Positions 51,320 through 60,755 are shown, counted from the first letter of the stretch. The stretch is DNA of 64,000 nucleotides from Halobellus sp. MBLA0158 (GCF_041477585.1 NZ_JBGNYA010000001.1:2294001-2358000); one strand, 5' to 3'. Numbers and translations: made by a program. Notes: generated by a model not told the origin, from the letters alone.

Positions 51320-53854
51320 ATGAGCACGAACGACTTCCCAGATCGCGCAGGTACAGTCATCATCGGGGCCGGGATCGTCGGCAGTTCGCTCGCGGGCGAG
51401 CTGGCCGAGCGCGGCCGAGACGACATCCTCCTGATCGACAAGGGTCCGCTCTCGGACCCGGGCGGCTCCACGGGGCACGCGTCGAACTTCATCTTCCCGG
51501 TCGAGCACAGCAAGGACATGACCCAGCTGACCTCCGACAGCCGGGATATCTATAGGGAGTTTGACACCTTCGAGAACTCCGGCGGGATCGAGGTCGCCCG
51601 CACCGAAGAGCGGATGGAGGAGCTGAAGCGGCGCGTCGTCTCCGCGAAGTCCTTCGGCGAGGAGGCCGAGCTCCTCACCCCCGAAGAGGTCGAAGAGCTC
51701 GTCCCCTACGTCAACACCGACATCATCAAGGGCGGATTCTACAGCAAGGGCGCCGGCACGTGTGACCCGCTCCGCGCCGGCGAGCTCTACCGCCAGCAGG
51801 CCAAGGACAAGGGCGCGCTCCGGACCGCGGCCAACACCGAAGTGACGGACCTCCACGTCGAGAACGGCGAGATCCAGGCCGTCGAGACCGACGCGGGCAC
51901 CGTCGAGGCCGACGAGGTGATCATCGCGGCGGGGCTGTGGAGTCCGAAGATCGCCGACATGGCCGGCGTCGATATCCCGCTGTCGCCGGCGGTTCACCAG
52001 ATGGTCTCGGTCGGCCCGATCGACCGCTTCGAGGACGGCGAGGGCGAGATCAACTACCCGGTCGTCCGCGACATGGACACCCAGATGTACGAGCGCCAGC
52101 ACGGCAACGACATCGAGGTCGGCTCCTACGAGCACCGGCCGATCCTCTGGGACGTCGAGGACGTGCCGTCCATCGAGGAGGCGCCGCTGTCGCCGACCCA
52201 GCCGCCGCTGACCGAGGACGCCTTCGAGCAGTCGATGGAGCACGCCCTGGAGATCATTCCCGACGTACTGGACGACCCCAGCGCCGGGATCCGCCACTCC
52301 ATCGACGGCCTCCTCTCCGTGACGCCGGACGGCCACCCGCTCCTGGGCCCGATCCCCGAGGTCGACGGGCTGTGGTCCTGTGCGGCCATCTGGATCAAGG
52401 AGGCGCCCGCGATCGCCCGCGAGGTCTCCAAGTGGATGACCCAGGGCCACCCCGACATCGACATCGTCGCCCACGACCACGTCGCGCGCTTCGACGAGTA
52501 CGGCGAGACCAAGGAGTTCGTCAAGAGCCGCGGCCACGAGGGCTACCAGAAGATCTACGGCATCGTCCACCCGCGCGAGCAGTGGCAGTCGACGCGGCCG
52601 CTCCGGACGAGCGCGTTCTACAACCGCCAGGAGGAACTCGACGCCGAGTTCTTCGAGGCCGGCGGCTGGGAGCGCCCGCGCTGGTACGAGTCCAACGCGG
52701 ACCTCGTCGAGGAGTACGAAGACGAGATCGAAGACCTCGAGCGACCCAACGAGTGGGACAACCGCTGGTGGTCCGAGATCATCCTCGCCGAGCACCTCCA
52801 TATGCGCGACAACGTCGGGATGATCGGCGACACCGGCTTCGGTATCTTCGACATCATCGGCAGCGACGCCACGGAGAATATGCAGAACCTCTGTGTCGCC
52901 GAGATGGACGTCGACGTCGGCGAATCGGCGTACACGCCGGTGCTCGCGCCGAACGCCGGGTTCGTCTCCGACCTCACGGTCGCGCGCCTCGGCGACAACC
53001 ACTACCGCGTCATCACCGGTGGCGCCCACGCCGGGCAGGACAAGACGTGGTTCAAGAAGCACCTCGAAGGCGACGCCGAGCTAATCGGCCGCTCCTCCGA
53101 GCTGTGTACCCTCGGCGTCTGGGGGCCGAACGCTCAAGAGCTGATGAACGAGGTCGCCGAAGAGGAGATGTCGACCGACACCTTCGACTTCGCGGATATG
53201 AAGGAGGTCACCATCGGCCCGGTGACGGCCAAGGCCTTCCGCATCTCCTACGTCGGCGAGTACGGCTGGGAGCTGTACGCCCCGATGGACCAGGGCCAGA
53301 AGCTCTGGGACACCATCTACGAGGCCGGCCAGGAGTACGACATCCGCCCGGTCGGCACGGGCGTCTACGGCGAGACCGGCCGGATGGAAAAGAGCTACCG
53401 CCTGATGGGCGCCGAGCTCGAAATCGACTACAACCCCGCCGAGGCGGGCCTGGACTTCCACGGCGTCAAGGACGCCGACTTCATCGGCAAGGAGGCCTAC
53501 GCCGAGGCCATCGAAGAGGAGAACGCGGCGACGCTCTGTACGCTGTCGGTCACCGACCACGCGCCCGACGGTGGCGAGCCGCGGTATATGACCGGCGGCG
53601 AGCCGGTGCTCGACCAGGACGGCGAGGTCCTCATCGACGAGGAGGGGCGGCGCTCCTACGTCACCTCCGCCGGGACCGGGCCCTCTGTGGGCAAGCACCT
53701 CCTGCTCGCGTACCTGCCGCAGGAGTACGCTAACGAGGGCGAGGAGCTGCAGGTCGAGTACTTCGGCCAGCAGTACCCCGTCGAGGTCGAGGTCGTCGGT
53801 CACGGCGGCGTCTTCGACCCCGAGGGCGACCGCCTGTTCCGTAACGAGTACTGA
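51320..53854 (+). CDS. dimethylglycine/sarcosine dehydrogenase-like FAD oxidase fused to GcvT (paralogue 1)
   Basis: An 844-residue protein. Residues 1 to about 380 are a DAO-type FAD domain (TVIIGAGIVGSS; GSTGHAS with His53 at the position that covalently holds FAD in dimethylglycine and sarcosine dehydrogenases). A small FAO-type linker domain follows (FYNRQEELDAEFFEAGGWER). From about 445 to the end are GcvT and GcvT_C domains (RVSYVGEYGWELYAP-like ISYVGEYGWELYAP, EKSYRLMGAELEIDYNP). Such enzymes oxidise an N-methyl group and pass formaldehyde to THF as methylene-THF; electrons go to ETF. The exact amine is unknown. EtfBA follows 98 bases downstream, consistent with one operon. An imperfect palindrome CCCAC-CGTA-GTGGG lies at 51258-51271. 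Confidence 0.92.
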   Translation: MSTNDFPDRAGTVIIGAGIVGSSLAGELAERGRDDILLIDKGPLSDPGGSTGHASNFIFPVEHSKDMTQLTSDSRDIYREFDTFENSGGIEVARTEERMEELKRRVVSAKSFGEEAELLTPEEVEELVPYVNTDIIKGGFYSKGAGTCDPLRAGELYRQQAKDKGALRTAANTEVTDLHVENGEIQAVETDAGTVEADEVIIAAGLWSPKIADMAGVDIPLSPAVHQMVSVGPIDRFEDGEGEINYPVVRDMDTQMYERQHGNDIEVGSYEHRPILWDVEDVPSIEEAPLSPTQPPLTEDAFEQSMEHALEIIPDVLDDPSAGIRHSIDGLLSVTPDGHPLLGPIPEVDGLWSCAAIWIKEAPAIAREVSKWMTQGHPDIDIVAHDHVARFDEYGETKEFVKSRGHEGYQKIYGIVHPREQWQSTRPLRTSAFYNRQEELDAEFFEAGGWERPRWYESNADLVEEYEDEIEDLERPNEWDNRWWSEIILAEHLHMRDNVGMIGDTGFGIFDIIGSDATENMQNLCVAEMDVDVGESAYTPVLAPNAGFVSDLTVARLGDNHYRVITGGAHAGQDKTWFKKHLEGDAELIGRSSELCTLGVWGPNAQELMNEVAEEEMSTDTFDFADMKEVTIGPVTAKAFRISYVGEYGWELYAPMDQGQKLWDTIYEAGQEYDIRPVGTGVYGETGRMEKSYRLMGAELEIDYNPAEAGLDFHGVKDADFIGKEAYAEAIEEENAATLCTLSVTDHAPDGGEPRYMTGGEPVLDQDGEVLIDEEGRRSYVTSAGTGPSVGKHLLLAYLPQEYANEGEELQVEYFGQQYPVEVEVVGHGGVFDPEGDRLFRNEY

Positions 53855-53952
53855 ACGCCGGCCAGCGCCGGATTCGACCACGCCACGTCGCGGCGGCGGG
53901 CCGTCCGCCGCCCGTCGTCCGCACACCGCGACCACCAACGATACGAAACACT

Positions 53953-54708
53953 ATGGAAGTACTCACAGCAATCAAGCGCGTGCCCGAAACGGGCGCGAAG
54001 ATCGTACTGACAGAGGACAAGCAAGATATCGACACCAGCTCGCTCGGGTTCACGTTCAGCCCGCACGAGGAGTGCGCCGTCGAGGAGGGCGTCCAGCTGG
54101 TCGAAGAGAACGGCGGCAACCTCACCGCGCTGACGCTCGGCGCGGACGAGGCCACAGAGCAGCTCCGCTCGGCGATCGCGATGGGCGCCGACGACGGGAT
54201 GCTCCTCGAAACGGAGGGCGGCGAGTGGGGGCCGAAGGCCACCGCGAACGCCGTCGCCTCGGCCGTCGAGGCGCAGAAGCCGGACTTCGATCTGTTCCTG
54301 TTCGGGAACGAGTCCGCCGACGCGGCGAACCACCAGGTCGGCGTCCGCGTCGCCGAACAGCTCGGCGTGCCCTGCGTCACCGGGATCAAGGACCTGGAGG
54401 TCGACGGCGACACCGCCGTCGCCAAGCGGGAGATCCCCGGCGGCGCCGAGGTCTACGAGGTCGAACTGCCCGCCGTGATCACGGTCAAGGAGGGGCTGAA
54501 CGAGCCGCGGTACCCCTCGATGCGGGCGAAGATGCAGGCCCGGAAGGCCACCGTCGACACCGTCGAGCCCGAGGCGACGGACGAGGAGCTCGAACTGGTC
54601 GAACTCGAAGTGCCCGAGACCGACGACAGCCCCGCGGAGATCCTCGGCGAGAGCCCGGACGCCGCGGGCGACGTCGTCGACGTCCTCGAAGAACTGGAGG
54701 TGCTATAA
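53953..54708 (+). CDS. etfB: electron transfer flavoprotein beta subunit
   Basis: A 251-residue EtfB/FixA protein: start MEVLTAIKRVPETGAKIVL, FSPHEECAVEEGVQLVEENG, the AMP/FAD-side loop ALTLGADEATEQLRSAIAMGADDG, LFGNESADAANHQVGVRVAEQLG, and KEGLNEPRYPSMRAKMQARK. With EtfA it forms the soluble heterodimer that accepts electrons from the FAD oxidases and hands them to a membrane oxidoreductase. It is two bases upstream of etfA and 98 downstream of the first oxidase gene, so the three are very probably co-transcribed. No separate TATA box is seen in the gap. Confidence 0.96.
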   Translation: MEVLTAIKRVPETGAKIVLTEDKQDIDTSSLGFTFSPHEECAVEEGVQLVEENGGNLTALTLGADEATEQLRSAIAMGADDGMLLETEGGEWGPKATANAVASAVEAQKPDFDLFLFGNESADAANHQVGVRVAEQLGVPCVTGIKDLEVDGDTAVAKREIPGGAEVYEVELPAVITVKEGLNEPRYPSMRAKMQARKATVDTVEPEATDEELELVELEVPETDDSPAEILGESPDAAGDVVDVLEELEVL

Positions 54709-54710
54709 CA

Positions 54711-55679
54711 ATGGTACTCGCGTTAGTCGAACACGACGGCGGCGCCGTCGACGACATTTCGCTGGAAGCGCTCACCCTCGCCCGCGACGTCGCGGCCGGC
54801 GCGGACGAGGCGCTGGAAGTCATCGCGTTCGGCCCCGAGGCCGAGGGCGTCGCCGAGGAGGTCGGCGCCTACGGCGCGGACGTGGTGAACGCCGTCGACC
54901 ACGACGCGCTGGACGCGTACGCGCCCGAAGCGTACGCGCGAGCGGTGATTCAGTGCGCCGAGGCGACCGGGACCGAAGCGATCGTCGCTCCGGGGACGGA
55001 TCGCGGCGCGGAGACGCTGGCGCACGCCGCGGCCAAGCTCGACGTGTCGATGGCCGCCGAGGTGATCGACGTCGAGGTCGGCGACACCTACGAGATCACC
55101 CGCCAGCGCTGGGGCGGCACGCTCACCGAGCACGCCGAACTCGACGCCGAGACCAACCTCCTCACCGTCGCGGCCAACGAGATCTCGGCGAGCGCAGCGG
55201 GCGGCGAGCCCGCGGACGTCAGCGCGTTCGCGCCCGACCTCGAAGACGACGACACGCGCGTCCAACTCACCGAGGTCGAGGAGTCCGACGTCGAGGGCGT
55301 CCCGCTCGCGGAGGCCCGGGTCGTCGTCTCCGGCGGCCGCGGGACCGACGGCGACTTCTCGGAGATCGAGTCGCTCGCCGGCGACATCCCCAACGCGGCG
55401 GTCGGCTCCTCGCGCGCCGCGGTCAACGAGGGCTGGCGGCCCCACGACGACCAGATCGGCCAGACCGGCAACAAGATCGCGCCTGAGATCTACATCCCCT
55501 GTGGGATCAGCGGCGCCGTCCAGCATATGGTCGGCTGTAAGGGCGCCGAGAACGTCCTCGCGGTGAACACAGACCCCGAGGCGGCGATCATCCAGAAGGC
55601 CGACTACGCGGTCATCGCCGACCTCCATGAGGTCCTGCCGGCCGTCGAAGAAGAGCTAGAGAGCCGCGGTCACGCCTGA
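54711..55679 (+). CDS. etfA: electron transfer flavoprotein alpha subunit
   Basis: A 322-residue EtfA/FixB protein. The N-terminal half shares the ETF fold (VLALVEHDGGAVDDISLEAL onward). The C-terminal FAD domain has VVSGGRGTDGDFSEI, AVGSSRAAVNEGW, DQIGQTGNKIAPEIYIPCGISGAVQH and ENVLAVNTDPEAAI, all standard FAD-binding blocks. It partners EtfB. The likely donors are the GcvT-fused oxidases on either side, and the likely acceptor is the Fe-S membrane protein at 48540-50723 (inference). ATG 54711 is two bases after the etfB stop, fixing the start. It converges on the BASS carrier gene; a T-rich stretch at 55698-55707 may terminate transcription. Confidence 0.96.
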   Translation: MVLALVEHDGGAVDDISLEALTLARDVAAGADEALEVIAFGPEAEGVAEEVGAYGADVVNAVDHDALDAYAPEAYARAVIQCAEATGTEAIVAPGTDRGAETLAHAAAKLDVSMAAEVIDVEVGDTYEITRQRWGGTLTEHAELDAETNLLTVAANEISASAAGGEPADVSAFAPDLEDDDTRVQLTEVEESDVEGVPLAEARVVVSGGRGTDGDFSEIESLAGDIPNAAVGSSRAAVNEGWRPHDDQIGQTGNKIAPEIYIPCGISGAVQHMVGCKGAENVLAVNTDPEAAIIQKADYAVIADLHEVLPAVEEELESRGHA

Positions 55680-55708
55680 GTCGAGGCGTCCGCGTCGGAT
55701 TTCCATTT

Positions 55709-56617
55709 TCAGTCGGAGCCGCCGACCCACCGCGCCAGCCCGGCGCTCGTCGCCATCTCCACGATCCCGAACGCGACCGCGGGCAGCGACGCGACCGTGG
55801 GGAGTCCGGCGGCGACGACGAGCGCGGCCGCAACGGCGAAATCGCGCATTCCAACGGAGAGGACCGAGGCGATCCGCGTCGGGCGGGACCGACCGCGGCT
55901 GAAGAGGAGACCGACCGCGTACCCCCCAGCGTTCAGCGCGACCGCGCCGACTCCGACGGACGCGAGCACCGGGACGTTCGCGCGGACGAGAGCCGCGTTG
56001 GCGGCGGTCACGCCGCCGATGATGAGCACGACCATCAGGGCCGAGACCGCGGGGTAGTAGTCGTCATAGGCGCCGATGCGGGCGGGCCGCCACGCTCGCG
56101 CGCCGACCGCGAGCGCCATCGGGGCGACCACGGCGACGGCGATCTGTTCGACGATCGGCCGCGCGGGGACGTCGACCCCGCCGCCGAGGAGCGTGACGAC
56201 CGGGGGCACGACCCCGAGGCTGCCCACGCCGGCGGCCACGAGCGCGGTCGAGGACAGCGCCGTGTCGCCCCCGGCGAGTTCGGTCATCACGGGCGTTACG
56301 AGTTCGGGCGTGACCGCACCGAGAACGACGAAGCCGACCGTCAGTTCGGGCGAGAGCGTCAGCGCACGGGCGATCGCGTAAGCGAGTGCGGGCATCGTCA
56401 GGTGCCCCGCGAGGACGGCGGCGAGGTCGGTGGCGGCGATCTCGCCGAACCGTTCCGCGGAGAGCGTCAGCGAGACGCTGCCGATCATCACTGCGAGGAT
56501 GGGCGTCAAAGCGCGCGTCACGACCGCGATCGACGGAAACAGGAAGCCGAGCGCGACCGACGCGAGCACCCACAGGAGGAGGTAGTCCTCGACGGTGTCG
56601 GTCGGAGAGGTCGGCAT
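55709..56617 (-). CDS. bile acid:sodium symporter (BASS) family transporter
   Basis: A 302-residue membrane protein with nine or ten hydrophobic helices. Family features include the start YLLLWVLASVALGFLFP, the GHLTMPALAYAIARALTLSPELTVG helix pair, and the conserved end VLSVGMRDFAVAAALV, which matches the second crossover region of BASS carriers. These use sodium to import organic anions such as bile acids, pantoate or pyruvate. The gene is the third on the minus strand after the second FAD oxidase and the ammonia-lyase, 64 bases after the latter's stop, so it may transport a substrate or product of that pathway (inference). Confidence 0.87.
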   Translation of the reverse strand: MPTSPTDTVEDYLLLWVLASVALGFLFPSIAVVTRALTPILAVMIGSVSLTLSAERFGEIAATDLAAVLAGHLTMPALAYAIARALTLSPELTVGFVVLGAVTPELVTPVMTELAGGDTALSSTALVAAGVGSLGVVPPVVTLLGGGVDVPARPIVEQIAVAVVAPMALAVGARAWRPARIGAYDDYYPAVSALMVVLIIGGVTAANAALVRANVPVLASVGVGAVALNAGGYAVGLLFSRGRSRPTRIASVLSVGMRDFAVAAALVVAAGLPTVASLPAVAFGIVEMATSAGLARWVGGSD

Positions 56618-56681
56618 CGCCCGCCACTCGTCGTCCGCGGGGTTTGATCCCGTCGGTCCCGTCCCGAGGCGACCGCGATGC

Positions 56682-57944
56682 CTACCCCGTCGAGCGCGTG
56701 ACGTCCTCGACGCTGTACTCTTCGGCTTCGATCGCGTCGACGATGCCCGCGGCGTGTTCGGCGCCGCTTGTCTCCACGGTGAACACGAGGTACGCCTCGC
56801 CGACCTCCAGGTCCGCCACCGAGCGGTCGTGGCGGACGTCGTGGATGTTCGCGCCCTGGTCGGCGATGATGCCGGAGATGTCCTCCATCTTCCCCGGCCG
56901 GTCGTCGATGCGGACCCGGAGGCGGATGCGCTGTTTCCGCTGGGTGAGCGCGTGAACCAGAACGGTCTGGAGCTGTGTCATATCGAGGTTGCCGCCGCAG
57001 AGCAGCGGCATCACCGTCTCGCCGGAGACGTCGAGGTCGTCGCTCAGGAGCGCGGCGACGGAGGCCGCGCCCGCGCCCTCGACGACCTGCTTCGCGCGCT
57101 TCATCAGGAGGAGGATCGCCCGCGCGATCTCGGTGTCGGTGACGGTGACGACCTCGTCGACGTTCGCCTGGATGACCGACAGCGTCGCCTCGGAGATGCC
57201 GCCCGTCGCGATGCCGTCGGCGATGGTGTCGACCTCGTCGAGGGTGACGGGGATGCCCTTGTCGAGGCTCTCGTGGACCGTCTCGGCCCCCGTGGCCTGG
57301 ACGCCGACGACGCGGGTCTCCGGCGAGAGGTGTTTGATCGCCGTCGAGATGCCGCTTATCAGGCCCCCGCCGCCGATGGGGACGATCACGGTGTCGGCGT
57401 CCGGGAGGTCGTGGTACATCTCGGTGCCGAGGGTCCCCTGGCCGGCGATGATGTCGACGTCGTCGTAGGCGTGGACGAACGCCGCGTCGCTCTCCTCGAC
57501 GGCGGCCTGCGCGTGGCTCATCGTCTCCTGGAAGTCCTTTCCGACCAACTCCACGGTCGCGCCGTAGCTCCGGGTCGCGTCGACCTTCGCTTGCGGGGCG
57601 TCAGTCGGCATGTAGATCGTCGAGTCGGCGCCGCACTTCGTGGCCGCGAGCGCGACGCCCTGGGCGTGGTTGCCGGCGCTGGCGGCGACGAACTCCTCGA
57701 CGCCGTCGGCGACGTCCTGGCTGATTTTGTTGTAGGCGCCGCGGGTCTTGAACGAGCCCGTCCACTGGAGGTGTTCCATCTTCAGGTACACCTCCGCGTC
57801 GACGAACCCCCCGAGCGAGGTGCTCTTTTCGACCGGCGTCTGCTTCACGACGGTGTCGTCGTCGATGCGCTCGCGGGCGCGTTCGATGTCAACGTACTGC
57901 ACGGGCAATGCGTCCGGGTCGGATTCGGGTTCGGTGTCGGTCAT
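56682..57944 (-). CDS. threonine/serine ammonia-lyase with ACT domain
   Basis: A 420-residue PLP enzyme. The PLP lysine is Lys66 (TGSFKTRGA), with SAGNHAQGVALAA and the phosphate loop VPIGGGGLISG following. A C-terminal ACT domain (RIRLRVRIDDRPGKMEDISGI) suggests feedback control. It removes water and ammonia from threonine (giving 2-oxobutanoate) or serine (giving pyruvate). The start codon lies 21 bases after the stop of the second GcvT-fused oxidase, so it is likely in that operon. There a serine role makes sense: glycine from demethylation plus methylene-THF gives serine, which this enzyme would convert to pyruvate. This is inference; the usual isoleucine-biosynthesis role is the alternative. 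Confidence 0.93.
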   Translation of the reverse strand: MTDTEPESDPDALPVQYVDIERARERIDDDTVVKQTPVEKSTSLGGFVDAEVYLKMEHLQWTGSFKTRGAYNKISQDVADGVEEFVAASAGNHAQGVALAATKCGADSTIYMPTDAPQAKVDATRSYGATVELVGKDFQETMSHAQAAVEESDAAFVHAYDDVDIIAGQGTLGTEMYHDLPDADTVIVPIGGGGLISGISTAIKHLSPETRVVGVQATGAETVHESLDKGIPVTLDEVDTIADGIATGGISEATLSVIQANVDEVVTVTDTEIARAILLLMKRAKQVVEGAGAASVAALLSDDLDVSGETVMPLLCGGNLDMTQLQTVLVHALTQRKQRIRLRVRIDDRPGKMEDISGIIADQGANIHDVRHDRSVADLEVGEAYLVFTVETSGAEHAAGIVDAIEAEEYSVEDVTRSTG

Positions 57945-57965
57945 AGGTTCTGAAAGGGGGAGGTC

Positions 57966-60515
57966 TCAGCGGATGATCTTGTCGCGGCCGGGGTCGAACA
58001 GGGGCTCGTCTCGGACGGTCGCCTCGTACAGTTCGCCCTCACACCGGACCTGGACGTCGGTGCCGGCCTCGGTGTACTCCGTCGGGAGGTAGGTGTAGGC
58101 GATCGACTCGCCGATGCTGTAGCCGTAATCGGCCGCCTGGACGTAGCCCTGGGGTTCGCCGTCGACGAGGACGGGACGCCCCGAGAGCAGGACGTCGTCG
58201 GAGTCGTCCAGCGTGATCGGCGTGATTTCGTTTTCGATCCCCTCAGCCTTCGCCGCTTCGAGGGCCTCCTTCCCGACGAAGTCGGTGTCGAGGTCGACGG
58301 CGAAGCCGAGGCCGGCCTCGTAGGGGTTCGAGTCGGTGTCGATGTCTGTGCCCCACAGGCGGTAGCCCTTCTCCAAGCGCATCGACGAGAGCGCGCCGCC
58401 GCCCATCGGGCGGACGTCGAGGTCCTGGCCGGCCTCCCAGAGCGTCTCCCAGAGGCGATTTCCATATTCGCTCGGCGCCCACAGCTCCCACCCGAGTTCG
58501 CCGACGTAGGAGACTCGCAGCGCGATGACGGGCACCTCGCCCACGTAGATCTGTTTCGCGCTGAAGTACGGGAAGCCGTCGTCGGAGACGTCGGCGTCGG
58601 TACAGCGCTGGAGCAGGAGGCGCGACTTCGGCCCCCACAGCCCGATGGTGCTCTTTGCGCCCTCCTCGACCGTCACGGAGACTGTCTCGGGGGCGTGGTC
58701 TTCGAGCCAGCCGCCGTGGATGCCGGGGGAGTTGCCGCCGCCGGTGGTGACCATATACTCGTCGTCGCCGAGGCGGACGACCGTTACGTCCGCGAGGATG
58801 CCGCCGCCCTCGTTCAGGAGCAAGGAGTAGCGGACGTCGCCGACGTCGATGTCGACGTCGTTGCTGCACATCCGCTGGAGGAAGTCGCCGGCGTCGGCGC
58901 CCTCGACCATAATCGAGCTGAACGAGGTCATATCGAACATCGAGACCGCATCGCGGGTGTGGAGGTGCTCTGCGCCCTCGATCTTCGATCGATTGATGCC
59001 CTGCCAGCCGTCCTGCGCGGGGATCTGCTCGTCGTATTTCTCGACGAGGTCCGCGTTGGACTCGTACCACTGGGCGGACTCCCAGCCGCCGGACTGGTAG
59101 AACTCCGCGCCGAGTTCCTTCTGCTGGTGGTAGAAGGGGCTCGTGCGCAGGCCGCGGTGCTTCTCGGGCTGCCAGCGCGGCTCGACGATGCTGTAGACCT
59201 GGCGGTAGCGCGTCGCGCCCTTGTCGACGAAGTAGTCCTTCTCGCCCGCGTGGGGCTCGAAGCGGCGGACGTGGACGCCGCCGGTGTCGACCGGGCCCGA
59301 CGGCAGGCGGGGGACGCCGTTCTCCATCCACTCGGCGACGATCTTGCCGTAGCCGCCGGAGTGGGTCCACCAGATGGCGAGCGCGCTCCAGAGGCCCTCG
59401 ACCTTCGTCGGGCCGACCGCGGGCATCCCGTCGGGCGTGAAGACGAAGATGCCGTTCTCGGTCATCTCGTAGTCGACGTCCTGGGTGACGGGCAGGAGCT
59501 CGTCGAAGGCCTGCTTCGCGGACTTTTCCCTGTCGGGATGGGTGGGCTCTTCCCAGTGTTCGCGGGTGAATCCGTGGACGGACGCCTGGCCGTCCTCGGA
59601 GTTCTTCCCCATCGCGTCGGGGTCGACCGAGAGCGTCTCGTGGTTGTACGAGCCCATCCCCAGGCTGTTGCCGTGGGTCCGGAAGTACAGGGAGTTGTCC
59701 TGGTCGCGGCCGACGGGGCGGTGCGGCCCCTCGCTCATGTACTCCTGGATGTCGCGGTCGCCGGGCACGGGCAGGCCCTCGGTGTTCTCGCCGACGCTGC
59801 TGTCGTGGTCCGCGAGTTCGTCGAGGGGCTCGGTGACGACGTACTGGTGCTCGACGGGCGCGATCGGGAGGTCCAGGTCGGCGAGCTGTCCGGTCTGGTA
59901 GCCCCAGTTGTTGGTGGCGATCACACAGCGGTCGCACTCGATCGTGCCGCGGTCGGTGTGGACGGCGGTGATCTCCCCGCCGGCGACGTCGAGGTCCGTG
60001 ACCTCGGTGTTGCCGTAGAAGTCGGCGCCGTGGCTGTTGGCGATGTACCACTGGAGCGCCGCGATGCCGTCGACGCGGCCGTCCGTGGGGGAGTAGTAGC
60101 CGCCGAGGATCTCGTCTTCGTCCACGAGCGGGAGGTGCTCTGTGACCTCCTCGGGCGTGAGGAGCTGGGGGTCCGGGAGCCCGTAGGACTCGGCCCACTC
60201 GACGCGGCGGCGGAGGAAGTCCATCCGTTCCTCGCTCCGGGCGAGTTCGATGCCGCCGACTTCGTCGTAGACCCCGGCGTCCGAGAGGAGGCGGCTGGTG
60301 TAGTGGGCCGCCTTGGTCTGGATCTTCGAGGGCGAGGTCTGGAACATGATCCCCGGCGCGTGGACCGACGACCCGCCGGTGACGGGGAGCGGTCCCTGGT
60401 CGATGACGGCGACGTCCTCGGCGCCGAGCTCGCTGAGGTGGTAGGCGACGCTGCAACCGACCGCCCCGGCGCCGACGACGACGGTCTCCGCCTGCGATGG
60501 AAGCTCTGCACTCAT
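57966..60515 (-). CDS. dimethylglycine/sarcosine dehydrogenase-like FAD oxidase fused to GcvT (paralogue 2)
   Basis: An 849-residue paralogue of the 51320-53854 protein with the same order: DAO-type FAD domain (TVVVGAGAVGCSVAYHL; SSVHAPG with His52 at the covalent-FAD position), linker domain (FYHQQKELGAEFYQSGGWES), then GcvT and GcvT_C (LRVSYVGELGWELWAP; LEKGYRLWGTDID). It should oxidise an N-methyl amino acid and load the C1 unit onto THF. The two paralogues are clearly diverged, suggesting different substrates, for example dimethylglycine versus sarcosine (inference). ATG 60515 directly precedes the FAD strand; upstream in-frame codons cross the promoter area (CATAAAG near 60548). A perfect palindrome lies at 60588-60602. 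Followed by the ammonia-lyase and BASS genes. Confidence 0.92.
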   Translation of the reverse strand: MSAELPSQAETVVVGAGAVGCSVAYHLSELGAEDVAVIDQGPLPVTGGSSVHAPGIMFQTSPSKIQTKAAHYTSRLLSDAGVYDEVGGIELARSEERMDFLRRRVEWAESYGLPDPQLLTPEEVTEHLPLVDEDEILGGYYSPTDGRVDGIAALQWYIANSHGADFYGNTEVTDLDVAGGEITAVHTDRGTIECDRCVIATNNWGYQTGQLADLDLPIAPVEHQYVVTEPLDELADHDSSVGENTEGLPVPGDRDIQEYMSEGPHRPVGRDQDNSLYFRTHGNSLGMGSYNHETLSVDPDAMGKNSEDGQASVHGFTREHWEEPTHPDREKSAKQAFDELLPVTQDVDYEMTENGIFVFTPDGMPAVGPTKVEGLWSALAIWWTHSGGYGKIVAEWMENGVPRLPSGPVDTGGVHVRRFEPHAGEKDYFVDKGATRYRQVYSIVEPRWQPEKHRGLRTSPFYHQQKELGAEFYQSGGWESAQWYESNADLVEKYDEQIPAQDGWQGINRSKIEGAEHLHTRDAVSMFDMTSFSSIMVEGADAGDFLQRMCSNDVDIDVGDVRYSLLLNEGGGILADVTVVRLGDDEYMVTTGGGNSPGIHGGWLEDHAPETVSVTVEEGAKSTIGLWGPKSRLLLQRCTDADVSDDGFPYFSAKQIYVGEVPVIALRVSYVGELGWELWAPSEYGNRLWETLWEAGQDLDVRPMGGGALSSMRLEKGYRLWGTDIDTDSNPYEAGLGFAVDLDTDFVGKEALEAAKAEGIENEITPITLDDSDDVLLSGRPVLVDGEPQGYVQAADYGYSIGESIAYTYLPTEYTEAGTDVQVRCEGELYEATVRDEPLFDPGRDKIIR

Positions 60516-60587
60516 TCGTTCTCGTCCGTCGGTGTCGCTCTCACGGGCATAAAGACAACGGTGGCCCGGATAATCGACCAACGGCAT

Positions 60588-60602
60588 CACCCTCCGAGGG
60601 TG
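60588..60602. promoter_or_regulatory. 15-bp palindrome upstream of the paralogue-2 operon, candidate operator
   Basis: CACCCTC-C-GAGGGTG, perfect 7-base arms around one base, 73-87 bases upstream of the ATG at 60515 and just beyond the presumed promoter. The symmetry and placement suit a dimeric regulator. No regulator gene is adjacent. Confidence 0.55.
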
Positions 60603-60755
60603 GATAATACCGCATATTCAAGACGGCCGATCGGACGGCGTCGGACCGCGACCGCGGCTCGACGGCGAACCTCATTGAGACAGATTTTTGATACTATCGG
60701 TCGCGTCAGTCACGACGCGCCCGCGACCGTCGAGCACCGGCGGGGCCGAATGGCC

